In this document: positions 33,469 to 45,657 of the stretch, piece by piece
Layout of the letters: each line of letters starts with the position of its first letter
Position numbering within the stretch: position 1 is the first letter of the stretch
Assembly: GCA_003665825.1 (NCBI GenBank)
Contig: QPFY01000010.1
Location: 992,001 to 1,056,000 of the forward strand
Source: Microbotryum silenes-acaulis
Taxonomy: Eukaryota; Basidiomycota; Microbotryomycetes; Microbotryales; Microbotryaceae
Direction of reading: 5' to 3'
Length of the DNA: 64,000 bases
The notes under the pieces: generated by a model
Database searches by the model: none
Told to the model about the DNA's origin: nothing
Seen by the model: the letters and a program-made list of their open reading frames with translations, nothing else
Position numbers and translations under genes: made by a program

Positions 33469-34924
33469 ATGGCACCCCATCATTTCTTGGTCGGCACATT
33501 TTCTACACCCGTAGTCTTCACCCTCGCCTTCGATGTCGCAGATGGCTCGCTTCGAGTCGCGGGTCAGAGCAAGGCGACGGGCGCTCATACGTGGCTTTCC
33601 TTGAACGTGAGTGGGAGTTTGGACCACTGATGCTGAAACGGAAGCTGACCGGATGGACTCGCTCATGGGTCGAACAGGCCGATCTCACTCGGCTGTATGC
33701 AACCGCATGGACGACGCCTCCCGGACTCGCATCCTATCGGGTCGTTCGCAACGAAACCCACGTACCTGTTCTCGAACATATCAACAGCGTGGAAACCAAA
33801 GCCCGTTCAGGATACTGTTGCAACTCCAGCGTCGCTGTCTATTCAGCCGGAGGACCTACAGGCGAAGTCTTCAAAATCGATCCCGAGACCGGAGGCTTCG
33901 ATTCGAGCACGAAGCGACCTTTGCAAGCGCTGGATTTCGTGGATGCGAAAGGCCAACAGGATGATGGGGGTGTGATGGATTTCGGAGGATTGAGACATGG
34001 GGCTCATTCGGCGGACTTAAGTTTGGATGGAAAGAGGCTTTACATTGCAGACATGTCAGTATCGGCGTACATGACATGTCAGTATCGGTTCTCGTGTTCT
34101 GATTGCTCCGCTCGAGCGACGCTCTGTTCATACCAGTGGGAGGAATTGCATCTTTGTGTACTCGGTACAAGACGATGGGAAACTAGTTTTGACGGATAAG
34201 AACATCGCACCTCGCCCTACCGACGGGCCGCGGCACGTCACCCCTCATCCGAATGGACACTGCGTTTATTCATTGCAGGAGCATACGTCCATGGTCGACG
34301 TCTTTGAGGTGAGTGCCACGAAGTGGAATATACATCCATACACTCATGCGTTATTGACGCCCTCTATTGACACCTCGGTGCAGGTGTCGGACCAAGGGAA
34401 ACTTGACTGGAAAGACGGAGTCAAGATCATCCCGAAGGGTACGCAGCGCGCGAGCAACCAGCTCAGACAAAATTCAGCTCTCGACTCGATATTGACAACC
34501 GCAGTGTCCATCCGATCCTTACACAGACCTCTCCCCCACCCTCTTCTGGGCCGACGAAGTCCGGCTCTCCCCATCCAACTCCTCTTCGACCCCTTCCTAC
34601 CTTTACGCTTCTACACGTGGTCTCGAGCCCTCCACCTTGGGCTACGTCGCCGTGTTCAAACTGCTCCCTTCGGGCCTCTTTGCCTCCCCCGAACCTTTGG
34701 CGGTGTTGCAAACTCCTACCTCGGGTGGTTGGGCCAATGCGATCGAGCCGGCTCCTTGGGCATCGACTTCGGAGGGAGCGGAAGGGAAGGATTATCTGGC
34801 CTTGACGGATTCGGAGGAGGGCCTGGTGATGGTTCTGAGTTGGGATGGGGAGGAGTTGAAGGAGGTGGCTAGGGTCCAACTGGACGGGAAGGCACCGGCT
34901 GCGACGGCTGTCTGGATCGATTGA
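33469..34924 (+). CDS. Seven-bladed beta-propeller lactonase / carboxy-cis,cis-muconate cyclase-like
   Basis: Five exons (33469-33606, 33678-34054, 34137-34308, 34384-34438, 34527-34924) sum to 1,140 nt, 379 residues. The product starts MAPHHFLVGTFSTPVVFTL. It carries the propeller segments GLRHGAHSADLSLDGKRLYI, NCIFVYSVQDDGKL, GPRHVTPHPNGHCVYSLQEH and SPTLFWADEVRLSP, in the order found in 6-phosphogluconolactonase-fold proteins. In fungi these include 3-carboxy-cis,cis-muconate lactonizing enzyme of the protocatechuate branch of the beta-ketoadipate pathway. Conserved His and Glu (HSADLS, QEHTSMVDVFE) fit that role. The acceptor at 34526 was chosen by phase; one at 34504 also stays in frame. 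No other aromatic-degradation gene lies nearby. Confidence 0.75.
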
Positions 34925-35006
34925 TGGACGTGGAGCGTAGTAACAATAACAGGTGTAGTATTCAAAAAAGCGCGCTCTCACGCTCTATATGGGAAAAACA
35001 GACGAA

Positions 35007-37231
35007 TCAAAAGGACACCACAAGCGATCTCGGAGCCTTCCTCCTCAGCCAACGCATAACGACCGCCTGACCTCTTCTGTCCCCCTCCCCCTCCCCCTTG
35101 AACCTCCTCTCTTCCTTGCAAATTTCGCACTCACACCTTTTCCCAGCACTGGAATCCAACATGCCCACTTCTTTAAAATCATCGACGCCGAGATGTCTCG
35201 CCCCACATTCGTAGCAGAAGCGATGCCTCTTTGAGTCCCCGATGACGATCGTTTGCAACTTGTCTGAACTCCGCGCGTGTAGAGCCAATAGTACCCTTTC
35301 TTCCAAAGTCAAGAGGTAACGAGCTGACGCTGTTGAAGGGGTCAAGGGCCGACTTGGAGCTGGTGTGAGGGATCCATCCGGTGAGGCGGGGTTGAGAGCA
35401 ACAGGTCGCGGTACGGTCGGTTGCTGGGAGGGGATAGAGACTCCTGGGTCGAGGTGGTGAACTTTCTCGTAGAAAGGCGGGAGGTGGTCGGCGGCATCTT
35501 GGATCAGAGGCGTGAGGAAACGATGGCAGGATGCGCATTCGTACGAATCCCGAACCGCCTCGGTGAGATGAGGTGGGATGCTCGAGAACAGGGCTTTGGA
35601 AGCTTCGGATTCGAAGGATGGGAGGTGAAGATGGAGTAGTTGAATCGACGTCGAGACGAGCGAAGAAGCAGAGGATATTTCTCCACGTTCAAGAGCGTCC
35701 TTCTCCCTCGGACGTCGGCGTGCCAGTATCGTCTCGACGAGGAGCTTGGTGTTGCTACATGTTCCTCCGCATGCGGTAGCTGCGGACCCTTTATTGCGCC
35801 TGGACGATCGAGACATTTTGACCAATCGATTGCCATGGCGACGCAGCCGTCGAAGTGAAACAAAAAGCACAATCGTCGACGGGATCTGCCGGAAGTGGTT
35901 GTTGGAAATGGTCAACGTCTCGAGATTCGGCAGGAGAAGATGCATGGTCGATGGCCAATCTGCGGAGAATGTCAAGCAAACTTGGGCTTGAGTTTTATCT
36001 TCAGGAGCCGATCGTTTCAATGTTCAATGCTTACTATCGAGCAGGTTCTTGGACAAATCAAGACTCGTCACGGTGTCGAGGATGCTCCTGGCCGTCGGTT
36101 TCATCTCCCGGCTCGGATGGAACGAGAGGTACCATTCGAGGACATGCTCAGCCTGGTTGAAGGCGTCGAGCGAACCCAATTGATCCGTCGTCATACCCAG
36201 GTTCGAAAGGTTGATGCGGGGGAGAGACGAAGGCAATAGAGGAAACTCGAGTGCCATGAGGGCCGCGGCGGTTCGTCGGTCGTACGGCCGAGAGAGGCAA
36301 GTAGGGGCCGCTGATGGATGCTGGAAGAAGAGAATAATTGGGAGTGTTAGAATGGGCATGTGCGAGGTACGGATAGTACGGCGCGTACCTGTTCTACCAA
36401 AACTCTAATCTGAGAGGCCCAGTCGTGCTCCACATCGGTGGTTTTCGACCTCGCGACATCGGAAACTGCCCATCGCTGCCTCAGTGCGATCAACGCCTTG
36501 GCGTCCTGAGAAGAGAGTTCCTTCCGGAACGCCTTGCCCTTGTCGTCGCCTGATACGCATTGCTCGAGATCGCAAGCGAGTCGATCGAGTATGGGCAAGA
36601 AGACACCCAATCCTTCGATTGAGGAAGGGGTGAGAACCGAGGCAAGCAATTTCACGGCCGTGGCTAGCGCATCGAACGAAGAGGAGGCAATCGCCTGACG
36701 GACCCTGATCAGGGCCAATGAAAGCCGCAGATGTGCGCGCGAGGCTTGTATGCTACCGGCCTTGATGTTGCTCACGGTCGGAGGCTGGGCGACAATAGTG
36801 CTCGCTCTCGCCGAGGCGAAGCCCCTCAATCGCCGAGGAGGTTTGGGAGCCGAAGTCCATGCGCCGGGGAGCGAAAACTCGTCCTCGGTCGAGGTCGAAT
36901 TGCCATCTTCGTCACTATATCGGTCGGAGCCAGATTCGGTATCGTCCTTGATTTCTTCTGCTCGACCGTGCAGAAGAGAGGATCGCGGCGATCGGTGTAC
37001 ATTATCGTTCCTGTTGGCCGACGCTGTCGGCGTCGAGTCACTGTCGAGCGTGCTCCAAAGCGAGTCTGAGTCTGATGATGACTCAGAGTCACTCGTGGAT
37101 GAAGTGGTCCTTGTTGCACGCTGAGCAGCTGAAGATGGATCAGAGGAGTGAGGATGTTGTCGTTGCCGCTGACGAGTTCGAAAGAAAGGGGTCGGATGTA
37201 AGGTGTCGACCTCGCTGGGAGTGGCCGACAT
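35007..37231 (-). CDS. Leucine-rich-repeat protein with C-terminal Cys pairs
   Basis: The first exon (37231 to about 36390) encodes a Ser/Asp-rich N-terminus and a helical region. It splices to an exon giving PLLPSSLPRINLSNLG and SILDTVTSLDLSKNLL, and then to LPNLETLTISNNHFRQIPST and FVSLRRLRRHGNRL, successive leucine-rich repeats. The last part has YECASCHRFLTPL and HRFCYECGARHLG, with KRCECEICKEE near the end. These Cys clusters may bind zinc. Fungal LRR proteins of this type are uncharacterised scaffold-like proteins. It converges on the lactonase with about 80 bp between stops and diverges from the DUF2433 gene. Confidence 0.75.
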
Positions 37232-37799
37232 GGTGGTTTCACGAGGTAGTAATGGAGCACCTATACCGAGGCGAGTCGGATCATCTTGGCTTCACTGATG
37301 GGGCGTGCTTGTGTCGTAGTGGGCACCTAGTGGCCAGTGGACGGCGGTGGGGTCGGACGCGGCAGTCGACCGCGTGAGTCGACGCGACAAAGCCGTCGAA
37401 CGCATGCCATGCATGGCCTCGGCCCTCACCTGAAGGCTGAGAGGCTGAGAACCAATGCAGCGACAAGTGCTAACGGGTACCGATGAATCTCTGGTCAGAC
37501 TCGGCACGTGAAAAATTGGACTGCCAGTGATCTTAATTTTGGGCGCTGCACTCATGCCAGCCATTGTGTCGGTGGACCCGGAAAACCTAGGTCGCACCAA
37601 ATCTCGCTAGTCTTTGCGAGCGTGGCAGATTACTAGTAGTGACCGTGACGACCCCTTTTTCTATTAGTGCGCCCGTCTCCACCTTCTTCGTGTGCGCGCG
37701 TGCTCCTTCTCCTCTCTCACTCGCTCGCCTCAGCTCGTCAGATCGACTCACCTTCGATTGCCGACTGCACCTGAACGACTTCTCATCACTTTGTCCGAA
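37232..37799. other. Divergent promoter region (LRR / DUF2433)
   Basis: About 570 bp without a supported gene. A pyrimidine-rich stretch precedes the DUF2433 start codon. Confidence 0.4.
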
Positions 37800-40700
37800 A
37801 TGGCGTCCCCCGCAGCGCCCGCGTCCTCAGCAGCGAACGGCCATAGCGGTCAGCAGCACGGCGTCGACACCCACTCGACCCGCGTCGACGTCATCAACAC
37901 CCAGGGGGGCAAGATACTATGCGTGTCCGACATCCGAGGTGAGCTCCCAATGCTCTTCGTCCCAGCACGTTGAGCCCGTCGTCTGGGTAGAAAGGGAACC
38001 CACGCGGATCGACCCAGACCACCAGAGAGGGACCGTGCGCCCACCCACCCACCACCAGCAGATTGCGCCGATTCAGCCCTCAGCCACAATCGTGAACGGA
38101 TGGATTGCACACTGTTCCTATAGACCCAGTCAAGGTTCAGGCTGGCAGCACTAGTGTTGGCACAGATGCATGATGGCTGGGCACGGAGAAGGACACTCGT
38201 CCTCGCACTCGTCCTCGCTCCGTCGCTCCGTCGCTCCGTCGCCATCGCCACCTCATACGCGGCCAGATCGAGCTGGAAAATAGTACAACCTCTTAGCTCC
38301 GTACACGGTGCATGCTTCTGTGGTGGGGTCCGATTGCTCAGCGCATCCCCGTGGTTATTTGCGGCGCCGCGCCCGCGCACCAATTGATCGACTGCCCGTT
38401 CATGGTGGCTCCTAAAGCGGCCCTTGTTCGACGCACACACCCGCCATACACTCTGAACGAACACTCACATATGAAATTGCTTGCTGACAAAACGATATCT
38501 TCTCGTGCATCCTCCTCAGGTGCGCTATCGACGCTCAACAAATTTGCGGCCGAGCATTCCGCGGTCGCCATCATCCACAGCGGCGACTTTGGCTTCTATG
38601 GTCAGTGCGACACGCCGTATTCTGAAACTAGACTGGACGGGAGAACGGCTACTGATGCTTTGCCTTTTGAATGGCGTAACCCCCTCCGCGTTCCCTCGGT
38701 TTCCCCTTTGACAGAACCCTCCTCGCTCCCCTCCATCTCGGAGCGCACGCTCCGACACCTCGTGCAATACTCTTCCCTCATTTCCCCAGCCTTTCGATCG
38801 GCACTGCTCGCCCCCAACGTACAACCGGCCCAACTGCGCGAGATGCTAGCCTCGCCGCCGCTCAAGCTGCCAGGTGGCGCACCGGGGCCGACCGTCGACG
38901 ATCCGTCATACTTTGGTCTGTCCGACTTCCCCAAATTGTTGGCCGGCGAAATCAAGTTGCGTGTGCCCGTCTACACCGTGTGGGGAGCGTGCGAGGATGT
39001 CGCCGTCCTGGAGAAGATCCGACTCGCCGCACCTTCGTTCCTCAACGTCCCCGCTTCGGCCGAGGAGCTACAGGCCGCGACCGGTGCAGGTGAAGGACCG
39101 GCAGGGAGATCCAACCTCACCACGACCTACGGCTACTCGATCCCAAACTTGACCGTTTTGGACGAAGCAACGACGCGCGTCCTGCTCATCGGTGGCGTCC
39201 GTCTCCGTCTCTTCGGTCTCGGCGGTGCCGTCGTCTCGCACAAGCTGTTCGACAACGGCACGGGCAACGCGACCATCGCCGGTGGAGGGGGCACGATGTG
39301 GACCACGGTCCTGCAGGTCGGCGAGCTCGTCGACACGGCACAAAAAGTGTACGACGCGACCGAGACTCGATTGCTGGTCTCTCACGCCTCGCCTGGGAGG
39401 GAAGGGCTCTTGGCTCAACTTGCTCTCGTGCTCAAGGCCGACTTGACCGTCTCGGCAGGTCTGCACTTCCGCTACGGCGTTTCGTACAACGAGTTCAGCG
39501 TCCAGCATGATCCAGAGGCGTACAAGCTCAAGTTGGAATACGCCAAGAAGGGTTTCAACGAGATTTGGGACACCGTCAAGAGTCAGGTCGAAAGTGTTGT
39601 CGAGTGAGTTTTCGAAAATGCTCCATCCGGGCACGAAACAGCTGAACTGATGAAGCATACTTTGCTTCCTGACAGTCAAAACCAACGTGTCTTGCTCAAC
39701 AACGCTCTCGCTGTTGCCAACCGAGTACCCAGCTCGGGCGCTCCCAGTGGTCCCGCCGGAGCCGCAGGGACGACGAACGCGACCGAGGAGACGGCATGGA
39801 AGAATTGCTGGAACTGGAACCTCCCCGATGCGGCGTACGGCTCACTCCTTCTTGACATTGTGGATGGTCGGATCGGTAGTGAAATGCGAAGCCAGGGCTT
39901 CAACTTTGCGTACCGACAAAACAAACCCGCACCTAGTGCTCCCGCCGCCGCCGCCCCTGAATCTTCTGGTGCTCAAACCTCTTCGACTCAGAACGCTTCA
40001 ACCGCACCCAAATCGGCTGAGACTAAAGTCGAGACGACCTCGGTCCCAGCCCAAGCTCCCTTAGCTGCTCCTTCGGCACCTGCCGCCTCGGCGAACCCCA
40101 ACGTCGCCCCCCCTACGGGCCCTTCGCACGGCGGACCTGGTGCTCACCGAGGAGGACGGGGAGGCTATGGTGAGCGAGGCGGCCGAGGTGGGTTCGGTCC
40201 CAATGGTCGAACGGCTTCGGGTCGAGGTGGGGCCGCCGTGGGTCGTTCGAACGGAAGTTGGAGTAGTGGTGGAGAAAGAAATGGACCAGAGGGTGGGTTC
40301 CGAGGGGAGAGGAAGGAAAGGAATGAGACCGCGGCGGCGTCAAATGGGTCCAACAACACGAACGAGTCGATGGTACCTGCTTCGAGAGTGGCCAAGGATG
40401 GTGATCGAGCCGCGGACAAGAAGATCGAGGCGACGAGTGCCGCGACTGGGAAGGAGGAGGGAGCTTCTTCGACACCGACGACACCTTCGGCACCGGGAGG
40501 TGGACGAGGAGGACATAACGGGAGGAGTGAACGAGGGGGTCGACATCCTCGAGGTGGTCAGGCAGGACACAAGTCCGGCGGTGGTGGACAGCATTCGAGC
40601 TCGAGTGGGAATGGGGCCAAGGAGAAGGAGTCGAACAACGAGTCGTCGACGGCTGTTCCTGCCACGCCTGTCGCTTCTGGTGCTGCATCGGGCGGGGGAG

Positions 40701-41032
40701 AGGCTTCGTCGTCTGAATCAGCGGCAGCAGGTGCGCCGACGACTGGTACCAGTGGACATGGCGAGAAGGGAGGTCGGGGAGGTCGAGGTGCTGGTCGAGG
40801 ACGAGGTGGAGGACGAGGCGGGCGAGGTGGAGGAAACCACCATCAGACCGCTTCGGGCGGAGTTGAGCGTGGTGAAGGGTGGAACTCGTCCCCTGTTCCC
40901 GAGGGAGGACGGGCAAACAGGAAGGAGAACAACAACAATGACGAGGGTGGAAAGTCCAAGAGTGCTGCTGGTGAAGGGGAAGGGTGGTCCGCGCCGTCAG
41001 ATGCTCAGGAGGGAGGCCAAGGAGGGTGGTAA
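37800..41032 (+). CDS. DUF2433 protein with metallophosphatase-like core and long RGG tail
   Basis: Four exons (37800-37938, 38520-38600, 38715-39603, 39676-41032) sum to 2,466 nt, 821 residues. The core reads GKILCVSDIRGALSTLNKFA, then AIIHSGDFGFY, VYTVWGACEDVAVLEKIR, TRVLLIGGVRLRLFGLGGAV and ETRLLVSHASPGREGLLAQL. This recalls calcineurin-like phosphoesterase signatures (D-x-[HR]G, GDxG, GG...H) and matches fungal DUF2433 proteins. The usual DxH is DIR, and the GNHD-type motif reads GACE. From about residue 500 the protein is low-complexity with many RGG/GRGG repeats and ends GGQGGW, suggesting RNA binding and arginine methylation. Intron 1 (581 nt) is by far the longest in the gene. Confidence 0.75.
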
Positions 41033-41429
41033 CGGCGAGTGCTAAAGCATCTCTCTCTTCTGTGTCTATACTTTTTTGGATTGCACACTCCCACCAGCGT
41101 GGATGTGCTGGATTTTTCACCTTCTCTCTTTCTTTGTTTACGATCTCTCCTCTTCTCTGCCTGACGTCACCTACCTCCTACTACCCCTTTAAAAAAGTAG
41201 ACCATTCTTCCTCCCCCTCTTTTCATACACTACTTTGCCTCCTGAATCACGCATTACGTCCAAAGCAAAATCACAGTCACCCAACATACGTGTTTCGGTA
41301 CTTCGGAGAAAATCGATCGACTCGGAAGGGAGACAATGTCTCAGGGGCGCGATTGAGGCGCAAGTGAGGCCGACGGCTGAGGCTGGGTTGACCTTCGCTC
41401 GTACGCGGGCGCGAGCGACATCATCCATC
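41033..41429. other. Intergenic region between two plus-strand genes
   Basis: About 400 bp: a pyrimidine-rich 3' flank of the RGG gene followed by the upstream region of the Srf1-like gene. No gene seen. Confidence 0.4.
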
Positions 41430-43406
41430 ATGTCGAGTGCTGGCTCGACGACGACCAGCGACCATGGCGGATCGACAGGTTCACCCCGCAAGTTGTACCA
41501 GATGAGCAACAAGAGGGTCGTCACTACGCCATGTACGTTGTCCGCAGTCTAGCCGATGCAGTGCCTCAGTCTGCCAGCGCGCTCCAGCGCCGGGGTTGAA
41601 CGAGAGCGCTCTCAGGCCAGTGCACGCGAGAGGCTCCAGCGCTGACCCAGCTGCCACCGCGGAAACCGATCGCTTGTATCATCCACAGCATGGGCACGCA
41701 ACATACCCAAGGATGAGGTCGAGTACCTGTACGACTACAACGCACCCCCACCGCCGAGCCTCGGCCAATCGGGTGCGAATCGCCAGCGGTCCTTGTCGTC
41801 GATCGTTCGTGCTCCAGCCCCAGCGTCCGACGAAGGCAGCAACGCTCAAGCCAACGCCAGGGGCAGCGGCGACGCCAAGCACAATGTCACCGCTGCGGCG
41901 ACGTCATCGTCGAGCTTCACACCTTCATATCTCAACTTCAACACTCGCGCAGGGGCAACAGCATCCACATCGAACGACAAATCATCAACACCACAAGGAG
42001 CAACGAATGCACACGACGATGATGCCTTACCGAACCATACATGGCCTCGCTCGTCCTCGTCGACGGCCCACTCTGCTTCCTCCGCGGCCCCTCTCAACCC
42101 ACGACGCAAGGATACCGAAGAGGACACCATGAACAAGACCAACGCGGACGCAGTAGCTGGATTAGCAAAAGCGACCCACAACGCCTCGAGTAACCTCACC
42201 GCGTCGAATGGGGCGGCGGCCATTAGCGCTCCTCCGACCGGCGACCGCTGGTGGACCTTCACCCTTCCGAGCCGGTACCTCGACCGCGTTCACGATTACG
42301 TCAATCGACTAGAAGGCGACCAAAGAGGAGATACATTGCTTCCCACGACGGCTGTACCCACCCACAACAAGGAGAAGCGTCATTCGGGCGACAGCAGCGC
42401 CGAGGCAGAGAAGCACGAAAACCATGACCTTGATCCGCCGAGACCGAGTTATGCGAAGCAGATGAGCATGAACATGGCCGCTCGCCTGGCGCCTTCGAAC
42501 GTCTTCTCGGTCAATCATACCCAGGTTAGTCTAGGTTGTCCCCTTTGGCTGAAGATGTCCTGAGCTAATCATATTCTGATCAACAGACACCGGGGTGGTC
42601 AACGCCGTGGGCACCCTTTTCGAGAGACGAAGATTCCGTCAACGCGAATCGAGATCCGTTTTCGCTCGTTCAAGCGGCCCAAGCTTCACAATCCAAGACA
42701 ACCAAGTTTGAAAACTTCATCCTCAATAACGTCTTCGCACCCTTGGTGTTCCGAGCAATGAACCTCGTCCTCGCCGCGTGCACGCTGGGTATCGCTTCCC
42801 ATATCCGGTTGCAGGAAACGAGGAATAACGTCATTGGCATCATCGGGACTTCGACCTTGTTCGTCATTATCGTCGGCCCTTTCGCGATCGTGCATGTGTT
42901 TGTAACGGTCTATATCGAATACTTTGGACCACCGATCGGGATCTGGAACGTACGGACCAAAATGGCCTACACGCTTCTCGAACTCGTCTTCATCTGTCTC
43001 TGGTCCGCTCTCCTCTCCCTCGCGTTCGACGATCTCTTCACCTCCTCCCTCGAATGCACATCCTTCACTCCTTACGCGAGGTACAACGAATCACCTTCGT
43101 CTATAGGGCTCTCTAGCGTCGATGGCACGGTCGCGGATTCGATCTGTCAGCAACAGATGGCTCAGGTTGTTCTCAGTCCGTCCCAGCCTCACCGGATCTC
43201 CCTTGCGACTATTGAGCTCATCTCTTTCTGAATTGCCTTCCTCGCACAGTTTTTTTGAGCGTCATGCTGTGCCTGGCCGTGTTGATCGTCTCGCTTTTGC
43301 GCATCTTTGTCCGCGTCAGCCGAAAGTAAGTCACCGCGTGTGACTGGCATTGTCTGACTTTGGATCTGGGAGGTGACACTGATTCTTCTCTTACTGCAGA
43401 GTCTAA
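41430..43406 (+). CDS. Srf1-like integral membrane protein (phospholipase D regulator family)
   Basis: Five exons (41430-41532, 41689-42524, 42587-43175, 43250-43325, 43400-43406) sum to 1,611 nt, 536 residues. A disordered N-terminus contains PSWARNIPKDEVEYLYDYNA. Then TPGWSTPWAPFSRDED leads into membrane segments: VFRAMNLVLAACTLGIAS, VIGIIGTSTLFVIIVGPFAI, the signature VYIEYFGPPIGIWNVRTKMA, YTLLELVFICLWSALLSLAF, and a last helix near LSVMLCLAVLIVSLLRIFVR. This layout matches the fungal Srf1 family, regulators of the phospholipase D Spo14. The donor at 43176 (GTCCGT) was chosen because the more obvious site at 43166 puts a stop at once into the last helix. Confidence 0.7.
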
Positions 43407-43818
43407 AGGGGCAAGTCTTAAGCAAAACGGGGGACCCTACAAATGACTTCTCCGCGCACATCCAATTTCTTTTTCCAGTTCCCGTACCCCTCCCAGCATA
43501 CCCCTATATCGCATGTATCCTTCTGGCCTGTCATCACAGGCTCTCCTCGCTGTTTCATCCAATCGCCTTTTTTTTGCTGTCTGTCGTCTATAAACCCTTT
43601 CCCCACGCCTCCGTCTTCTGCTGTGCGCCGTCGGCTCTCGATTGTCCCCTCCCGTGTTCGACGTAATAGTTGCTTTCTTTAAGTCTGTAATTCGCACTCT
43701 CTGGACGCTACTTCCACTTATCTCTCATTGAGGCGGAAGGACCTCGGCGCTCTTGTCATGTCATTTTTCACGCCGACCGACCACCCTCCGATCCTACCCT
43801 ACAAACCCTGCCTCTCAC
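43407..43818. other. Convergent intergenic region
   Basis: About 410 bp between convergent stop codons (Srf1-like and GST-like), with pyrimidine-rich runs typical of 3' flanks. No gene seen. Confidence 0.4.
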
Positions 43819-45069
43819 TCAATGCAACCCCTCCGCATACACTTTCTGGAAGCTCTCCCTCTCGAACAAGACCTTGACGTAAGCTTTGAACTTGGGACCG
43901 GAAGCTTCGGTCAGAGCAGCATCAAGTTTCTCGAGCGCTCCGTCGACCTCGGTGATGGATTTCGCTCCGAGGGCGGCGAGGATACGCGCGAGGTAGGCTC
44001 CGAGGTGGAGGCTGGGAAGGGGTGTGATAGAGAAGGTTAAGGTGATCGGGATTAGTTCAGGAGTTTCCTGAAGGGAGGGAGGGAGGCGGCAACTCACTCG
44101 GCAAGTGAAACTTGATCCCCGACGAGGTAGGCGGCCCTAAGGCTCTTTTCGAGCAGAGCGATCGTCTTGTTCAAGGCAACGTACATCCCTTTTGAGGCTT
44201 CGATGAAGGGGGATGCGTCAATTTTGCCTTCGTACATGGCCAAGAGACCACCATTCTCCTGCAGGTAGGCAGCAATTGGGGTAGCGAAGGATTAGTCGAG
44301 CTCGAATTCAGCCTACCCCGGGTTTTGCGGCACTGTAACGGACCTTGATCTTGTTCTGATAGAACGCAGCCAATCTCGCATCATCGTCCCCCGCTTCCTT
44401 CGCGTACTTTTCCAACGCCTTTTGTCGCCCCCTCAAGAAATCGCCGGGCAGGTTCGAATTCTTGGCCTTGCGTTCGTCGTCGCTTCGGAAACTCATCAAG
44501 AACGCATTCGGATCGGCCGCCGCGGGACCGTGGACGTGCTCGACCCAGAACTTGGATTCGGAACTACCTTGCACGGTCGCTGGTGTCAAGGAAGGGCTCT
44601 GGAAGGTCGTCGAGCGGGACGTGGACGAGTCGAGGAATTGGCAGATCTCGACCGAGTCCGTCAGGGCTTTGTACTTGGTCGGGAGATCGGGGGTCGTCGT
44701 GTGTTCGTAAGGGGCGACCAAGGTAGGCACACTACCGCGGGCATTGACTGAGAGGATGATGAGAGGTGTTTGGGAATCAGTTTGGTGTGAACGGACTCCG
44801 CCTAGGGAAGGCTCCCTCCAGTGTGAGCGCGTGAGCTTACTGGTCAGATACGCCGGAGAAAAGTTGTCGCCATTCACTGTCACCAATTCAAGGGTCGGTT
44901 ATATCTCCAACTGCAAAATTTGGTACATTGACTCACGCAGGTCGACGCTCCTCTTCTCCAACACGTCCGGACCAAAGCCCTTCTCCTCGGCGCACAACAA
45001 GGGTACGGAGGCCCAGACGGAGCCACCAAAGTAGTACAATGTCGCTTTGGGAAGAGGAGCACCGGACAT
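43819..45069 (-). CDS. Glutathione S-transferase-like protein
   Basis: The start at 45069 gives MSGAPLPKATLYYFGGSVWA, a thioredoxin-fold first strand. Splicing then yields NGDNFSPAYLTINARGSVPT, matching the GST N-domain pattern ending in G-x-VPTL with the cis-Pro. TKYKALTDSVEICQFLD is the following E-S/S-like segment for glutathione binding. The all-helical C-domain includes ENGGLLAMYEGKIDASPF, NKTIALLEKSLRAAYLVGDQ and ITPLPSLHLGAYLARILAAL. The N-domain is interrupted by three short introns. Fungal GSTs of this kind conjugate or reduce electrophiles in the cytosol; the class cannot be fixed. A cluster of acidic/basic residues between the domains (LRGRQKALEKYAKEAGDDD) is longer than usual. Confidence 0.75.
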
Positions 45070-45657
45070 GTTGGTTGTGTGGTCTGCGCGTCGGTAAGAG
45101 GAAGAGGGATGATGGGAGAGAAGGGGAAGGACGTGCCAGTCACCGGTCGGTGGCGCGCGAGTGGCAGAGGTCATGCAGGTCATGCGTCGACGTGTGGGGC
45201 GTGGGGCGTGGGGCGGAAAGCGGAGGTGTGGGTCACATTGGAGCAGAGCAGTGCCAGGACAAGGCGGTATAGGGTCAGTCACCTTGGTCTCACGCGTTCG
45301 ACAGAGGCGTCGGTCACGTACATTGGTCTGCAGATCAGGCGGGATTAGCGTAGAACGGTGGAAGCAGAGAGAGCTTCGCCAGGTCGAGTGGGGTGGGGTG
45401 CACACGAGGCGGAGGCTGGCAGAGGCTGGCAGAGCACAGGCACAGACAGGCACATTACGTAATGAGGCTCTCACTGCCTGCCGCCTCTCGTATTCGAACT
45501 TCTTGTGCTCACTCCATTCTACATGATCAAATCGTCTAGTCCAACAAACGTGATAGATACAAAAAGCTGTCTATCTGAACCAGTAGGTTTCATCCCCGAG
45601 TCCGAGTTCTTCCGCCCAGTAGTAGTAGGCGGGTACCAAACTAAAAGTTGTCCCTTC
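45070..45657. other. Intergenic region with short direct repeats
   Basis: About 590 bp upstream of the GST-like start and downstream of the RTA1-family stop. It contains a short GGGGCGTG-type direct repeat (about 45198-45215) and AGGCTGGCAG twice (45412-45431). No gene seen. Confidence 0.4.

Noticed and set aside
40113..41120. 335-codon antisense and 301-codon shifted frames over the RGG tail
   Set aside because: Low-complexity repeats keep several frames open; the sense frame continues the DUF2433 gene with good splice sites.
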